A DNA stretch of 64,000 nucleotides from Pontixanthobacter rizhaonensis (GTDB taxonomy: Bacteria > Pseudomonadota > Alphaproteobacteria > Sphingomonadales > Sphingomonadaceae). This document shows positions 37,256 through 45,975 of the stretch, one piece after another. Numbering within the stretch: the first letter of the stretch is position 1; each line of letters begins with the position of its first letter. The position numbers and the translations under genes are program-made. The stretch spans positions 423,001 through 487,000 of the forward strand of contig NZ_JABCRE010000002.1 of NCBI RefSeq assembly GCF_012972675.1, in the 5' to 3' direction. The notes beneath the pieces were generated by a model, which made no database searches, was not told where the DNA came from, and saw only the letters and a program-made list of their open reading frames with translations.

Positions 37256-38257
37256 ATGGCGCAAGCGGATTTTGAATATCAACCAGCGAGTATAGCACCT
37301 GAAGCGGCGAATGATGCGGCTGGGGTTGCGCTGGCCGTATCGATCTATTCCGATCGGGCGCATATGCGCGACATGATGCGCGATGATGCGCAGGCAGCCG
37401 GCTTTCGATTGGGCCAAGTGGGTGATTTGGATGCGCTGCTGGGAAAAGCAGCGGTCCCGCTGGGCGATGTCATTTTGCTTGACTGCCCCATAGCAGGCGG
37501 CGGTGTTTTGGCGGCTTTATCGCGGCTTGATACGCGGGCTGCGCATTCGGGTTCTCAGCTGATTGTTTCTACATCTGTGGACGGGTTGGACGGCGTGTTC
37601 GGCTGTCTGGAACAGGCCGATATGCAGTTGCTGGTCGATCCGACTAGGGGCGAGCGCGTAATTGCGCTTGGCAGAGCGTTAGCCAAGATGCCGGGCATGC
37701 GGCTGCGCGAAATAAATGATGAAGACCGGCTGACATTGATCCGCTTGACCGAGCAGGTCGGCCAGATTGCCGAACGGCTGGAGCGGATGGGCGCAGCCGG
37801 ACAAAGCGCACATGGCGGGGCATTCCGTTTTGAAAGCCCCGACCCGAAGTTTCACGGCCAAACAGGACAGGACGGGTCGGAGCGGCTGGTGCGGGCGAAA
37901 CGGCCATCCCTGCCCGATCCGCGCTTGGTCCGCCGGATTATCCGCCAGCGCCAAGCGCGTGCCAAGTTCTTTGACGGGGAACTGTTCGCTGATCCGGCGT
38001 GGGATATGCTGCTGGATCTGACGGCTGCGCGGGCCGAGCACGTGCGCGTTTCGGTGACATCTCTGTGTATTGCATCCGGCGTCCCACCCACCACGGCGCT
38101 ACGCTGGATCAGCCAAATGGTGGAGGCTGGGCTGCTGGAACGAGTGGAGGATGAAAGCGATAAACGCCGCGCCTTCATCGCGCTAAGCGATAGCGCCGCC
38201 GACGCAATGGCGCGGTATTTCGCGGAACTGGCAAGCGATGGCGCGGGTTTGGTGTAA
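37256..38257 (+). CDS. Pseudo-receiver / MarR-like winged-helix regulator
   Basis: The 333-residue protein has an N-terminal alpha/beta domain like a response-regulator receiver (about 25-145, LAVSIYSDRAHMRDMM to VILLDCPIAGGG). The usual lysine near its end is missing (LLVDPTRGERV), so phosphorylation is doubtful. A linker of about 100 residues follows, then a C-terminal MarR-type winged helix (about 235-333): VTSLCIASGVPPTTALRWI as recognition helices and the wing ERVEDESDKRRAFIALS. DNA binding is inferred. It follows the transpeptidase gene by 66 bases. Confidence 0.7.
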   Translation: MAQADFEYQPASIAPEAANDAAGVALAVSIYSDRAHMRDMMRDDAQAAGFRLGQVGDLDALLGKAAVPLGDVILLDCPIAGGGVLAALSRLDTRAAHSGSQLIVSTSVDGLDGVFGCLEQADMQLLVDPTRGERVIALGRALAKMPGMRLREINDEDRLTLIRLTEQVGQIAERLERMGAAGQSAHGGAFRFESPDPKFHGQTGQDGSERLVRAKRPSLPDPRLVRRIIRQRQARAKFFDGELFADPAWDMLLDLTAARAEHVRVSVTSLCIASGVPPTTALRWISQMVEAGLLERVEDESDKRRAFIALSDSAADAMARYFAELASDGAGLV

Positions 38258-38299
38258 CGCTACTGATCTTGCATCGCGCGGTACACGCCGAACGCTATA

Positions 38300-40198
38300 T
38301 CAATACGGTCTTGATTGGTGCGTCGTCTTTCCCACAAAGAAATCCAGTTCCGGCTGCGAGCTAACTGCTGCCTGAATACCGCGAATTCTTTTGGTGCGGG
38401 TGTTTATGACGAACCGGTGAATGGAGGATTTGACATCCTGTAAGCTGATCGTATCGGCGGTCCTACCCGTCACTCGCAACTGTGTGTGGGGTTTGTTCCG
38501 GTCACCGCGCATACCGCCAGCTTGCGACGTTACAAACCAGTTCCAGATATTGGATCCTTCTTCGGATATTTCAAAACGGCCGCTTTGATTGACCTCGCCG
38601 CTGGCATTGAAACGGTCGTAATAAATTGCGCCCACATTTTGCCCGGTCACACCCTGCGGAGTCCAACGCATTTCCTCTGGCCCGCGTGGTTTTGGCGGAG
38701 ACGTTGGTTGGCTTGTGCGTGCTTGCGGAGGAGATGATGTCGCGGCCTGTTTGGAAGCTGGCCGGACGCGAATAAATGACAGCACGTCATTAAAGTTCTG
38801 ATTCGTCAGACAGGGTTGGAACGAGCTCAGGGTTTTGGTCACACCACCACGGGCATAATCATTGGACGAAACCACCGCTTCATATCCGTTCTGGATTTTG
38901 ATGGATGAAACGGTGTCATTCGGCATTCCCATGCGGACCAAAGTTGCACTGTCCCAAGTGCCGATGTTCAGGCCGATTGCTTTTCCGGTGTAATTGCAAC
39001 CTTCATATAAAATCACTCTGGTATTGCCGGATAGAACCGGCGCGGGAACCCGGTTTGCTGTGTTCTGGCGCGGCGGGGTGGCTGCTGCGCGTCTGGTGGC
39101 AGGCTGCACGCGGATATACGATAATACGTCGTTGAAATCCTGATTGACCAGACAGGATTGGTAGGTGCTGAAAGTCTTGTTCACGCCGCCGCGAGCGTAA
39201 TCATTAGAGGATGCCACCACTTCATATCCGGCTTGGATCTTGATCGAAGAAACAGTGTCATTTCTCATGCCCAAGCGGGACAATGCGGCTGTATCCCACG
39301 CGCCGGCATCCAGACCAACCGCCTTGCCGGTGAAATTGCACCCTTCATATAGGATGGCTTTGGTGTTCCCTGCCAAAACCGATGTGGTGTTCCGGTTTGG
39401 GGTGCTGGATGTTGTACGATTTCGGGTGTTTGAACTGGTGCGATTGTCGCTGCTATTCGTTCGCTGGCCGCGCTCCACTGCCTTAACAAAATCCGCTAGC
39501 GCGCCTGCCAATCCTGATCCTTTGGATGGCGGAGGAGAAGCGGGCGGACTGCTGCGTGTTGGTGCTGACCGGCTGGGTGTATCATCAGCGGAGAAAACAG
39601 TAAGTCCGCCGCTGCTGGCGGTATTACCGTTTGCTGATCGTGCCCGCGGAACACTGCTTGCCGGAACAAGGTTTAGTCCCATCGCATAGACCCTTTTCTT
39701 GTCCGCGCGGACGGTTAGTCCGGAAAATCTCAGATTATTGCCAAACAGCTGTTTGGATCGGCCATTTGCCAATGTGGATTGAAAGCCGCGTTTCGCGCCA
39801 GCTTCAGTTGTCAGCAAGAAAGAAGCGAGCGCTCCGGCAGGGCTGGTTTCAACTTCAAGCCCGTTGATGATGTCATCCCAACCCACGCTGACCCGTATTT
39901 GCTTCCCGACAAGCCGCCCGGCATAATTTGTACTGACGGGATCTGAATTGATATCGGGTTGATAATATATCTGAACCCCGTTGATCGCATCGACAGATTC
40001 ATCATAAAATACGACAATCTCGCTCACATGTGCGGTCGGCGGCACATAGATTGTGAACTCGTTGCCCTTATCGAAACCATACGGTTCGGCAAAAGACGCT
40101 ATCGCTGCTTTTTCGCTTTCATTCGATTGCGCGTGGCCGGGCGCAGAAAGACATACTGCAACAGCAGCGGTTAGCGAAAACAACGTGCGTAACTTCAT
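38300..40198 (-). CDS. Secreted protein with two beta/gamma-crystallin-like domains
   Basis: The 632 residues start with a Sec signal (cleavage near GHAQ-SNE). An N-terminal beta-rich domain (about 45-180) has a jacalin-like look (INGVQIYYQ, INGLEVETSPAG). After a Ser/Thr/Asn-rich linker come two near-identical domains at about 275-368 and 389-483, each beginning ILYEGCNxTGKAxGL and containing NDTVSSIKIQxGYE and SNDYARGGV, the Greek-key pattern of beta/gamma-crystallins, with two paired Cys each. A C-terminal domain (about 507-632) follows with no family recognised. Calcium binding and polysaccharide binding are possible but only inferred. No membrane anchor is seen. Confidence 0.75.
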   Translation of the reverse strand: MKLRTLFSLTAAVAVCLSAPGHAQSNESEKAAIASFAEPYGFDKGNEFTIYVPPTAHVSEIVVFYDESVDAINGVQIYYQPDINSDPVSTNYAGRLVGKQIRVSVGWDDIINGLEVETSPAGALASFLLTTEAGAKRGFQSTLANGRSKQLFGNNLRFSGLTVRADKKRVYAMGLNLVPASSVPRARSANGNTASSGGLTVFSADDTPSRSAPTRSSPPASPPPSKGSGLAGALADFVKAVERGQRTNSSDNRTSSNTRNRTTSSTPNRNTTSVLAGNTKAILYEGCNFTGKAVGLDAGAWDTAALSRLGMRNDTVSSIKIQAGYEVVASSNDYARGGVNKTFSTYQSCLVNQDFNDVLSYIRVQPATRRAAATPPRQNTANRVPAPVLSGNTRVILYEGCNYTGKAIGLNIGTWDSATLVRMGMPNDTVSSIKIQNGYEAVVSSNDYARGGVTKTLSSFQPCLTNQNFNDVLSFIRVRPASKQAATSSPPQARTSQPTSPPKPRGPEEMRWTPQGVTGQNVGAIYYDRFNASGEVNQSGRFEISEEGSNIWNWFVTSQAGGMRGDRNKPHTQLRVTGRTADTISLQDVKSSIHRFVINTRTKRIRGIQAAVSSQPELDFFVGKTTHQSRPY

Positions 40199-40381
40199 CC
40201 AAATATCCCCAACCTATTGTGTCTTGAAGCGCCAATTTTAGCTATTTTTTTACAGGCAAGAAATGCCCCAATCGCCAAACAGCCCGAACTGATTATGCCT
40301 GCGGCCTAGCACGGCTGGACGCGTTTCATTGGTCAATTGCGACATCTGGCGGAATGATTGAGCTTTTGAGGGAAAAGGATA

Positions 40382-41152
40382 TCACGCCCGCTTGAGCACC
40401 ACCGTCAGCCCTTCTTTAGGCGGATCAAACGGCATTTCGCGGCGCAGGGCATCGGCGCGGGACCGGTCCAAAATTGCCGCCGGTATGGCGGGGTCATAGA
40501 TCAGAGTGTCGACTGTGCCCAAGATGCGCGCTTGGCGCAGGGTCAGGTCTTCGGGATCGTCGCTGGTCAGCATGATTTCGATCGTTTGCGCGCCTGTGGG
40601 TTTTTCCTCCGAAGCGAGCCAGGCATCGACTTTTTCGGCCGAGGCGGGATCGAGCAGATCGAGCGTACCGCCTTCTGCAAGGGCTGCATCCAATGCGTTG
40701 CGGCGGTCTGATCCATCAGCCCAGCGCGCGCGCATGGCATCGCGGCTATTTTGCAGCTTGTCCGCCAATGCGCCCAGGCTTTGCGGCAACATAGCTTCCA
40801 GCCGCAGCCGCAATTGCTTGGCCATACCGGCGGATGCACCCGATGTGCCGATGGCGATCAATACCGGATCGCGGTCGAGTATGCTGGGTGTCGTAAATTC
40901 GCAGAGTTCGGGCCGGTCGGCGACATTGACCAGCAGGCCCTTATCGCTCAACCGTTTGGCGGCGGCTTCGGCCTCGCGCTCATCTTCCAATGCGATGAAT
41001 GCCAGCTTTGCGTGATGCGCCTCTGGTTCGCCGCAGGGAATACCGCCAGCGCGTTCAATCAGCCGCGTCTTGGCTTCACCCATCTCGCCATCGCCCACAA
41101 CCACAACGCGCTTGCCAGCAATGCGGTGGAGAAGTGGAAGGGACCGGATCAT
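40382..41152 (-). CDS. Precorrin-2 dehydrogenase/ferrochelatase (CysG N-terminal half) with a truncated SUMT remnant
   Basis: This makes siroheme from precorrin-2. The first 150 residues are a Met8p/CysG-N module with the NAD motif VVVVGDGEMGEAK, NVADRPELCEF and TSGASAGMAKQLR. Residues 189-243 align with the beginning of SUMT: DPEDLTLRQAR against DPELLTLRAAR in CobA at 19459, and PAIPAAILDRSRADA against VDPAILALASADA. The SAM loop GAGPGD is replaced by MLTSDDP and the rest of the methyltransferase is absent, so this part should be inactive. It is the last gene of the argH-lipoprotein-lysA unit. Confidence 0.88.
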   Translation of the reverse strand: MIRSLPLLHRIAGKRVVVVGDGEMGEAKTRLIERAGGIPCGEPEAHHAKLAFIALEDEREAEAAAKRLSDKGLLVNVADRPELCEFTTPSILDRDPVLIAIGTSGASAGMAKQLRLRLEAMLPQSLGALADKLQNSRDAMRARWADGSDRRNALDAALAEGGTLDLLDPASAEKVDAWLASEEKPTGAQTIEIMLTSDDPEDLTLRQARILGTVDTLIYDPAIPAAILDRSRADALRREMPFDPPKEGLTVVLKRA

Positions 41153-41168
41153 CGCGCTGCTAAAACCC

Positions 41169-42431
41169 TTACTCTAGCCAGTCGGGAACGCGTTCTGCGC
41201 CCATAATATCGGCGGGTGGCAGGCGGTCGGCCACAACGGCATATTTATCCCCATCAACGAGCACCTCGGCCACAAACCCGCGCGAGTTGTAACTGGATGC
41301 CATCGTCGCGCCATAGGCTCCGGCGGTGCGGAAAATCGCCAGATCGCCCGATTCCAACGTGTCCATTTCGCGGTTCATCGCAAAGGTATCACCCGTTTCG
41401 CAAATCGGGCCGACAATGTGCGATGTGCTTTTGCTTCCGGTTGGTTCAACCGCTTCGATATCGTGCCATGCGCCGTACATTGCGGGGCGAGCAAGATCGT
41501 TCATCGCGGCATCGACCACCACAAACGGGCTGGCGTTTGAACTGCGCTTTACGCGGATTACACGGGTCAGCAAAATGCCCGCATTGCCTGCAATAACGCG
41601 GCCCGGTTCAAAGGATAGCGCGCAGTCCCAATCCGCTGTGACCCGCGCAACCATCGCACCATATTCCGCCGGGCTGGGCAAAACCTCGCCCGCTTTATAG
41701 GGCACGCCAAGGCCGCCGCCGAGATCTGCATGGGTGACGCTTTGGCCCGCCGCGCGCAATTCCGTGATCAGCGCGCCGACTTTGCCAAAAGCGGTTTCGA
41801 GCGGTTCGAGTGTCGATAGTTGGCTGCCAATATGCACCGCAATCCCGCGCATTTCCATGCCGGGCAAAGCGGCCAACGCGCTGTAAATTTCCACTGCGCG
41901 GTCAATCGGCACGCCGAATTTGTTTTCCGCTTTGCCGGTGGAGATTTTTTCATGCGTGCGCGCATCGACATCGGGGTTCACGCGCAAAGCGCAGCGCGCG
42001 ACTTTGCCAGCGCGCGCAGCAATTGCGGCCAGCTCGCGGCCTTCTTCTTCGGATTCCAGATTGAACTGGCCGATATTGGCTTCCAGCCCCTGAAGCAGTT
42101 CAGCATCGGTTTTTCCGACGCCGGAAAAGACAATATCTTCGGGCTTCATATCGGCTGCCAGCGCCCGGGTCAGCTCACCGCCGGATACTACATCCGCGCC
42201 GTATCCCTCGCGGCTGAGAACCTTCAGAACCGCCAGGTTAGGATTGGATTTCACCGCAAAGGCGATGTGCGGATTTCTTACGCCGCTCAGCGCATCGCGA
42301 AATACCCGCGCATGGCGCACCAGCGTGGCGCGGGAGTAGACATAGACAGGTGTGCCCACTTCCTCTGCAATTCGCGGCAAGGGGATGTCTTCGGCGTGCA
42401 TCACGCCATTACGAAGTTGAAAATGGTCCAT
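41169..42431 (-). CDS. lysA: Diaminopimelate decarboxylase
   Basis: LysA converts meso-diaminopimelate to lysine, a PLP enzyme of the alanine-racemase fold. The 420 residues show the PLP lysine in IAFAVKSNPNLAVL (K61), HIGSQL, DLGGGLGVPY, EPGRVIAGNAG and the catalytic GPICETGDTF. The ATG at 42431 lies 20 bases after a small lipoprotein stop. The neighbouring siroheme gene follows after 16 bases. Confidence 0.96.
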   Translation of the reverse strand: MDHFQLRNGVMHAEDIPLPRIAEEVGTPVYVYSRATLVRHARVFRDALSGVRNPHIAFAVKSNPNLAVLKVLSREGYGADVVSGGELTRALAADMKPEDIVFSGVGKTDAELLQGLEANIGQFNLESEEEGRELAAIAARAGKVARCALRVNPDVDARTHEKISTGKAENKFGVPIDRAVEIYSALAALPGMEMRGIAVHIGSQLSTLEPLETAFGKVGALITELRAAGQSVTHADLGGGLGVPYKAGEVLPSPAEYGAMVARVTADWDCALSFEPGRVIAGNAGILLTRVIRVKRSSNASPFVVVDAAMNDLARPAMYGAWHDIEAVEPTGSKSTSHIVGPICETGDTFAMNREMDTLESGDLAIFRTAGAYGATMASSYNSRGFVAEVLVDGDKYAVVADRLPPADIMGAERVPDWLE

Positions 42432-42451
42432 CGGGTCGCTTTGTCAGATGC

Positions 42452-42709
42452 TTATTCAGGAGGGGGGAGGTCGAAAGGGTCGTCCTCCCGTTCTTCGCTT
42501 CGGCGGCGCAGTTCGACACTACGTTCCGGAGCGGCTTGCGGAGTAGGCTCAAGCAGGTCAGCGGCAGTTGGCGCCGCGGCAGCTCCGGTTGGTGTCGGCG
42601 GTAAATCATTGCCAGCCAGCGGCACCAAATCAGCCGTTTGCGCGCAGGCTGACAAGGTGAGAAGACAGGCCGCAGCACTGCCGATGAGGGTAGCCTTTGC
42701 GTGTTTCAT
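42452..42709 (-). CDS. Small lipoprotein in the lysA operon
   Basis: An 85-residue protein with lipobox LSAC near residue 21, then a Pro/Ala-rich stretch and a charged C-terminus ending in DLPPPE. It sits between argH and lysA, where other proteobacteria carry the small lipoprotein LptM/YifL, but the sequence after the Cys (AQTADLVPL) only loosely matches. Function is unknown. Confidence 0.7.
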   Translation of the reverse strand: MKHAKATLIGSAAACLLTLSACAQTADLVPLAGNDLPPTPTGAAAAPTAADLLEPTPQAAPERSVELRRRSEEREDDPFDLPPPE

Positions 42710-42713
42710 CGTC

Positions 42714-44129
42714 CTATCCCTCTATGTCCAGCGCGGCGCGTGCTTGCGCCACTTGACTACGCACTTGATCGGGCGCGGTTCCGCCATACGATGCTCTGGC
42801 AGCAACCGATGCTTCGACAGACAGCGCGGAATAGACCCGCTTATCCACCCGGCTGTCAATCGCTTGCAGTTCCTCGATAGAGAGTTCGTCTAACGCTACG
42901 CCCTTGCTTTCCGCCAGTTTGACGGCGGCGCCGGTAATATGATGCGCCTCACGAAACGGGATGTCCGCTTCTGTAACCAGCCAGTCGGCCAGATCTGTGG
43001 CCGTGGCGTAGCCCAGTTCCGCAGCTTGCCGCATCCGGTCCGTTTTGAACGTGCTGTCCGCCACCATGCCGGTCATCGCGGCAATGGACAGGGCCAGCAG
43101 ACTGGCAGCTTCAAACACTGGCGGCTTATCGTCCTGCATATCTTTGGAATAGGCCAGCGGCAGGCCTTTCATCGTGATCATCAGGGATGTGCACGCGCCG
43201 ATAATCCGCCCGGCATGACCGCGCACCAGCTCTGCCGCATCGGGGTTTTTCTTCTGCGGCATGATCGAACTGCCGGTGGAGAGGCTATCTGCCATCCGTA
43301 CAAAGCCGAAAGGCTGGCTTGCCCAAATAATGAATTCTTCTGCGAGGCGCGACAGGTGCAACGATATCTGGCTTGCCGCCATCAGATAATCGAGCGCAAA
43401 ATCGCGGTCTGATACAGCATCGAGGCTATTGGCGGTGGGCCGGTCAAAACCCAGCGCAGCCGATGTCGCATCACGGTCTATGGGAAAACCAGTGCCCGCC
43501 AGCGCCGCCGAACCGAGCGGGCTTTCATTCATCCGCACCCGCGCATCGGCGAGCCGCGAACGGTCCCGGCGGATCATTTCGTAATAGGCCATCAGATGGT
43601 GGCCCAGCGTGACCGGCTGCGCGGTTTGCAAATGGGTAAAACCGGGCATGATGCTGTCTGCATGATTGCCAGCCTGTATCACCAGCGCGCGTTGCAAAGC
43701 CTCCAGCCCGGCATCGGTTTGATCAATGGTTTCGCGCACCCACAAGCGAAAATCGGTGGCGACCTGATCATTGCGGCTGCGGGCAGTATGCAATCGGCCC
43801 GCAACAGGGCCAATCAGTTCGGCAAGCCGCCCTTCCGTGGTCATGTGAATATCTTCAAGATCCCAATCCTCCGGCACGCCGTCGCGCTCATATTCGGCGG
43901 CGACAGCATCAAGCCCGTCAGTAATGGTTTTGGCATCGTCGGCAGAGACAATATTCTGCGCGCCAAGCATGGCGACATGGGCCTTGCTCGCCGCGATATC
44001 CTGCCGCCATAAAGCCTTGTCAAAAGGGATCGAGGCATTGATTTCGCGCATGATCGCACTAGGTCCTTCAGCGAACCTTCCGCCCCACATTTGGTTGGAG
44101 CCTGCTGTGCTATTACCGTCTTCGCTCAC
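42714..44129 (-). CDS. argH: Argininosuccinate lyase
   Basis: ArgH splits argininosuccinate into arginine and fumarate. The 471 residues carry [16 protein letters not shown] at the start, [26 protein letters not shown]-like [14 protein letters not shown] and the signature [11 protein letters not shown] (with the catalytic Ser). GTG 44129 has AAGG 8 bases upstream; an ATG at 44144 is in frame and possible. Either start overlaps the start of the divergent thioredoxin-like gene. argH leads argH-lipoprotein-lysA-siroheme synthase. Confidence 0.93.
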   Translation of the reverse strand: MSEDGNSTAGSNQMWGGRFAEGPSAIMREINASIPFDKALWRQDIAASKAHVAMLGAQNIVSADDAKTITDGLDAVAAEYERDGVPEDWDLEDIHMTTEGRLAELIGPVAGRLHTARSRNDQVATDFRLWVRETIDQTDAGLEALQRALVIQAGNHADSIMPGFTHLQTAQPVTLGHHLMAYYEMIRRDRSRLADARVRMNESPLGSAALAGTGFPIDRDATSAALGFDRPTANSLDAVSDRDFALDYLMAASQISLHLSRLAEEFIIWASQPFGFVRMADSLSTGSSIMPQKKNPDAAELVRGHAGRIIGACTSLMITMKGLPLAYSKDMQDDKPPVFEAASLLALSIAAMTGMVADSTFKTDRMRQAAELGYATATDLADWLVTEADIPFREAHHITGAAVKLAESKGVALDELSIEELQAIDSRVDKRVYSALSVEASVAARASYGGTAPDQVRSQVAQARAALDIEG

Positions 44130-44691
44130 AAAAACTGCCTTCATGCTTGCCGGACTGAGTCTGGCGCTAAGCGCTTGCGATAGGGAAGCCGCCGTGCCCG
44201 CGCAAGAACAGGCCGGTTTGGATGGTCAGAAGCAGAGCTTGTCAGGCGTAATTGATGATAGCCGGGCTGGAAGTCTGATGCCCGCGATCAATGTGACCGA
44301 TCCAGCGGGTAACCAGCTTAATCTCGGCGCGCTTCAGGGAACGCCGGTTCTGGTCAACCTATGGGCAACCTGGTGCGCACCCTGCGTGGTTGAAATGCCG
44401 ATGCTGGATGAACTGGCCGGCGATATGGACGGCGAGCTGCGCGTTCTTACCGTAAGCCAGGACTTACAAGGCGCGAAACAGGTTCAGCCATTCTTTGCAA
44501 AAATGCAGTTTGAAAATCTGGAACCGTGGATGGACCCGGAAAACCAGTTCGGCTTCGCTTTGGAAAGCGGCGTATTGCCCACGACGGTTCTCTACGATGG
44601 AAGCGGTCAAGAAATATGGCGCGTGGTCGGTGAATATGACTGGTCCAGCGCAGAAACACAGGAAGCCATCCGCGCTGCTTTGGCGAGCTGA
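44107..44691 (+). CDS. TlpA-like thioredoxin-fold lipoprotein
   Basis: A periplasmic membrane-anchored thiol-disulfide protein of 194 residues. From the GTG at 44107 (GGAG 6 bases before) it has a lipoprotein signal with LSAC at Cys24; starting at the ATG 44143 would leave no basic residues before the hydrophobic stretch. The thioredoxin domain has WATWCAPC (C90, C93) followed by [10 protein letters not shown] and a cis-Pro loop [10 protein letters not shown]. It may reduce periplasmic disulfides or serve cytochrome c maturation. It is divergent from argH with overlapping 5' ends. Confidence 0.85.
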   Translation: MLLPSSLTKTAFMLAGLSLALSACDREAAVPAQEQAGLDGQKQSLSGVIDDSRAGSLMPAINVTDPAGNQLNLGALQGTPVLVNLWATWCAPCVVEMPMLDELAGDMDGELRVLTVSQDLQGAKQVQPFFAKMQFENLEPWMDPENQFGFALESGVLPTTVLYDGSGQEIWRVVGEYDWSSAETQEAIRAALAS

Positions 44692-44787
44692 TTAGCTAAG
44701 TTTTTCTGCTGGGTAGGTTGCCCCGACGCTATCGCTCGGGATTTTTGGCCGAAAATCATTCCCCGAATGATTGCCTGTGGCCAAGAA

Positions 44788-44863
44788 TGGTGGGCGCTGA
44801 CGGGTTCGAACCGCCGACCCTCTCGGTGTAAACGAGATGCTCTACCAACTGAGCTAAGCGCCC
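44788..44863 (-). tRNA. tRNA-Val (TAC)
   Basis: The 76-base minus-strand gene begins GGGCGCTTAGCTCAG, ends with an encoded CCA, has loop TTTACAC with anticodon TAC at 44830-44828 and a T loop TTCGAAC. All stems pair. Confidence 0.95.
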
Positions 44864-44964
44864 GATATTCATCGGAAGCGCTGCTAATAGCGACCAAAGG
44901 TTCAAAATCAATTGCCAATGTGGATTTCTTTGAACCTTTTTTCATCGTGCCCTAAGGGCGGGCT

Positions 44965-45960
44965 ATGAATAATGCTGACATTCGATCGCCGCATATCAAG
45001 GTGTTTGCCACTGGCGGGACCATCGCAGGTGTCGCAGGTTCCGCGACTCGGCGCGATTATCGGCCCGGTCAAATCGGAATAGATGATTTCTTGGGCGAGC
45101 TGGCCGCGATGGGTATTGAGACTGCGCTGATTGGCTCTCAATTCGCCAATATCGGTTCGGAAGATATCGGGCCCGCATTGTGGGCACAATTACATCAGGC
45201 GACCACCGACGCGTTGGCTGACGATGCGTGCAGGGGCGTCATCATCACACATGGCACGGATACTGCCGAAGAAACCGCGTTTTTGCTTGATCAGACAGTG
45301 TCCGCTGACAAGCCGGTGGTGATCGTGGGCGCGATGCGGCCGGCTGATGCGGTTGGATCGGACGGATTGCGCAATTTTGCCAATGCGGTGCGTGTTGCTG
45401 ATGATCCGGATGCCGCGGGCAGAGGCGTTTTGCTGGTTATGAGTGACCGGATTTTCGCGGCCCGCGATGCGCGCAAAGCCCATACAGAGATGACCGACGC
45501 CTTTAAGGGATTTCCGCGTGGTCCTGTGGGCCATGTTACGCCGACTTCGCTGGAATGGTTCGGCCCGGCATGGCGCGCTGGCGAAGGGGCCCGATATAGG
45601 TTCTTCGAGGATATGCCGAAGGTGTCGATCCTGTATGCCTATGCAGGGATGCCGGCTGACAATGTTGCCGACGCACTCGATGGCGGAACTGCCGGGATTG
45701 TGCTGGCCGGTTTTGGCCACGGCAATGCGCCGCGCGGTATCCGCGATGCGTTGGCTGATGCAGTGAAGCAGGGTGTTCTGGTGGTCAGATCATCACGGGT
45801 GGATGAAGGCCTGGTTGACCGGGAGCCCGAAGATGATGATGCGGGCTTTATTGCCGCGCGCGCGCTAGGTCCGGCCAGAGCGCGTATTCTGTTGCAGCTC
45901 TTGCTCGCGAACGGGATCACTGACCCCGCTCGCGCTCAAGAAGAATTTAGCAGACGCTAG
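44965..45960 (+). CDS. L-asparaginase (bacterial type)
   Basis: The 331-residue enzyme hydrolyses L-asparagine to aspartate and ammonia. The catalytic sites are FATGGTIAG (nucleophile Thr19) and VIITHGTDTAEETA (Thr/Asp/Lys triad region, with Lys in VVIVGAMRPADAVGSDG replaced by the usual neighbouring pattern). No signal peptide is present, so it is probably cytoplasmic. The sequence resembles type I/II bacterial asparaginases, but kinetic type cannot be assigned. AAGGGCGGG precedes the ATG. Confidence 0.9.
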   Translation: MNNADIRSPHIKVFATGGTIAGVAGSATRRDYRPGQIGIDDFLGELAAMGIETALIGSQFANIGSEDIGPALWAQLHQATTDALADDACRGVIITHGTDTAEETAFLLDQTVSADKPVVIVGAMRPADAVGSDGLRNFANAVRVADDPDAAGRGVLLVMSDRIFAARDARKAHTEMTDAFKGFPRGPVGHVTPTSLEWFGPAWRAGEGARYRFFEDMPKVSILYAYAGMPADNVADALDGGTAGIVLAGFGHGNAPRGIRDALADAVKQGVLVVRSSRVDEGLVDREPEDDDAGFIAARALGPARARILLQLLLANGITDPARAQEEFSRR

Positions 45961-45975
45961 CCTGCCGCCGTTTTT

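Noticed and set aside
40199-40400. Frameshift explaining the missing methyltransferase half of the siroheme synthase
   Set aside because: I read past the stop in the other frames and found no continuation of SUMT; the C-terminal half is deleted rather than shifted.
41820-42893. A 357-codon plus-strand frame antisense to lysA, the lipoprotein and argH
   Set aside because: It crosses three well-supported genes on the minus strand and shows no domain.
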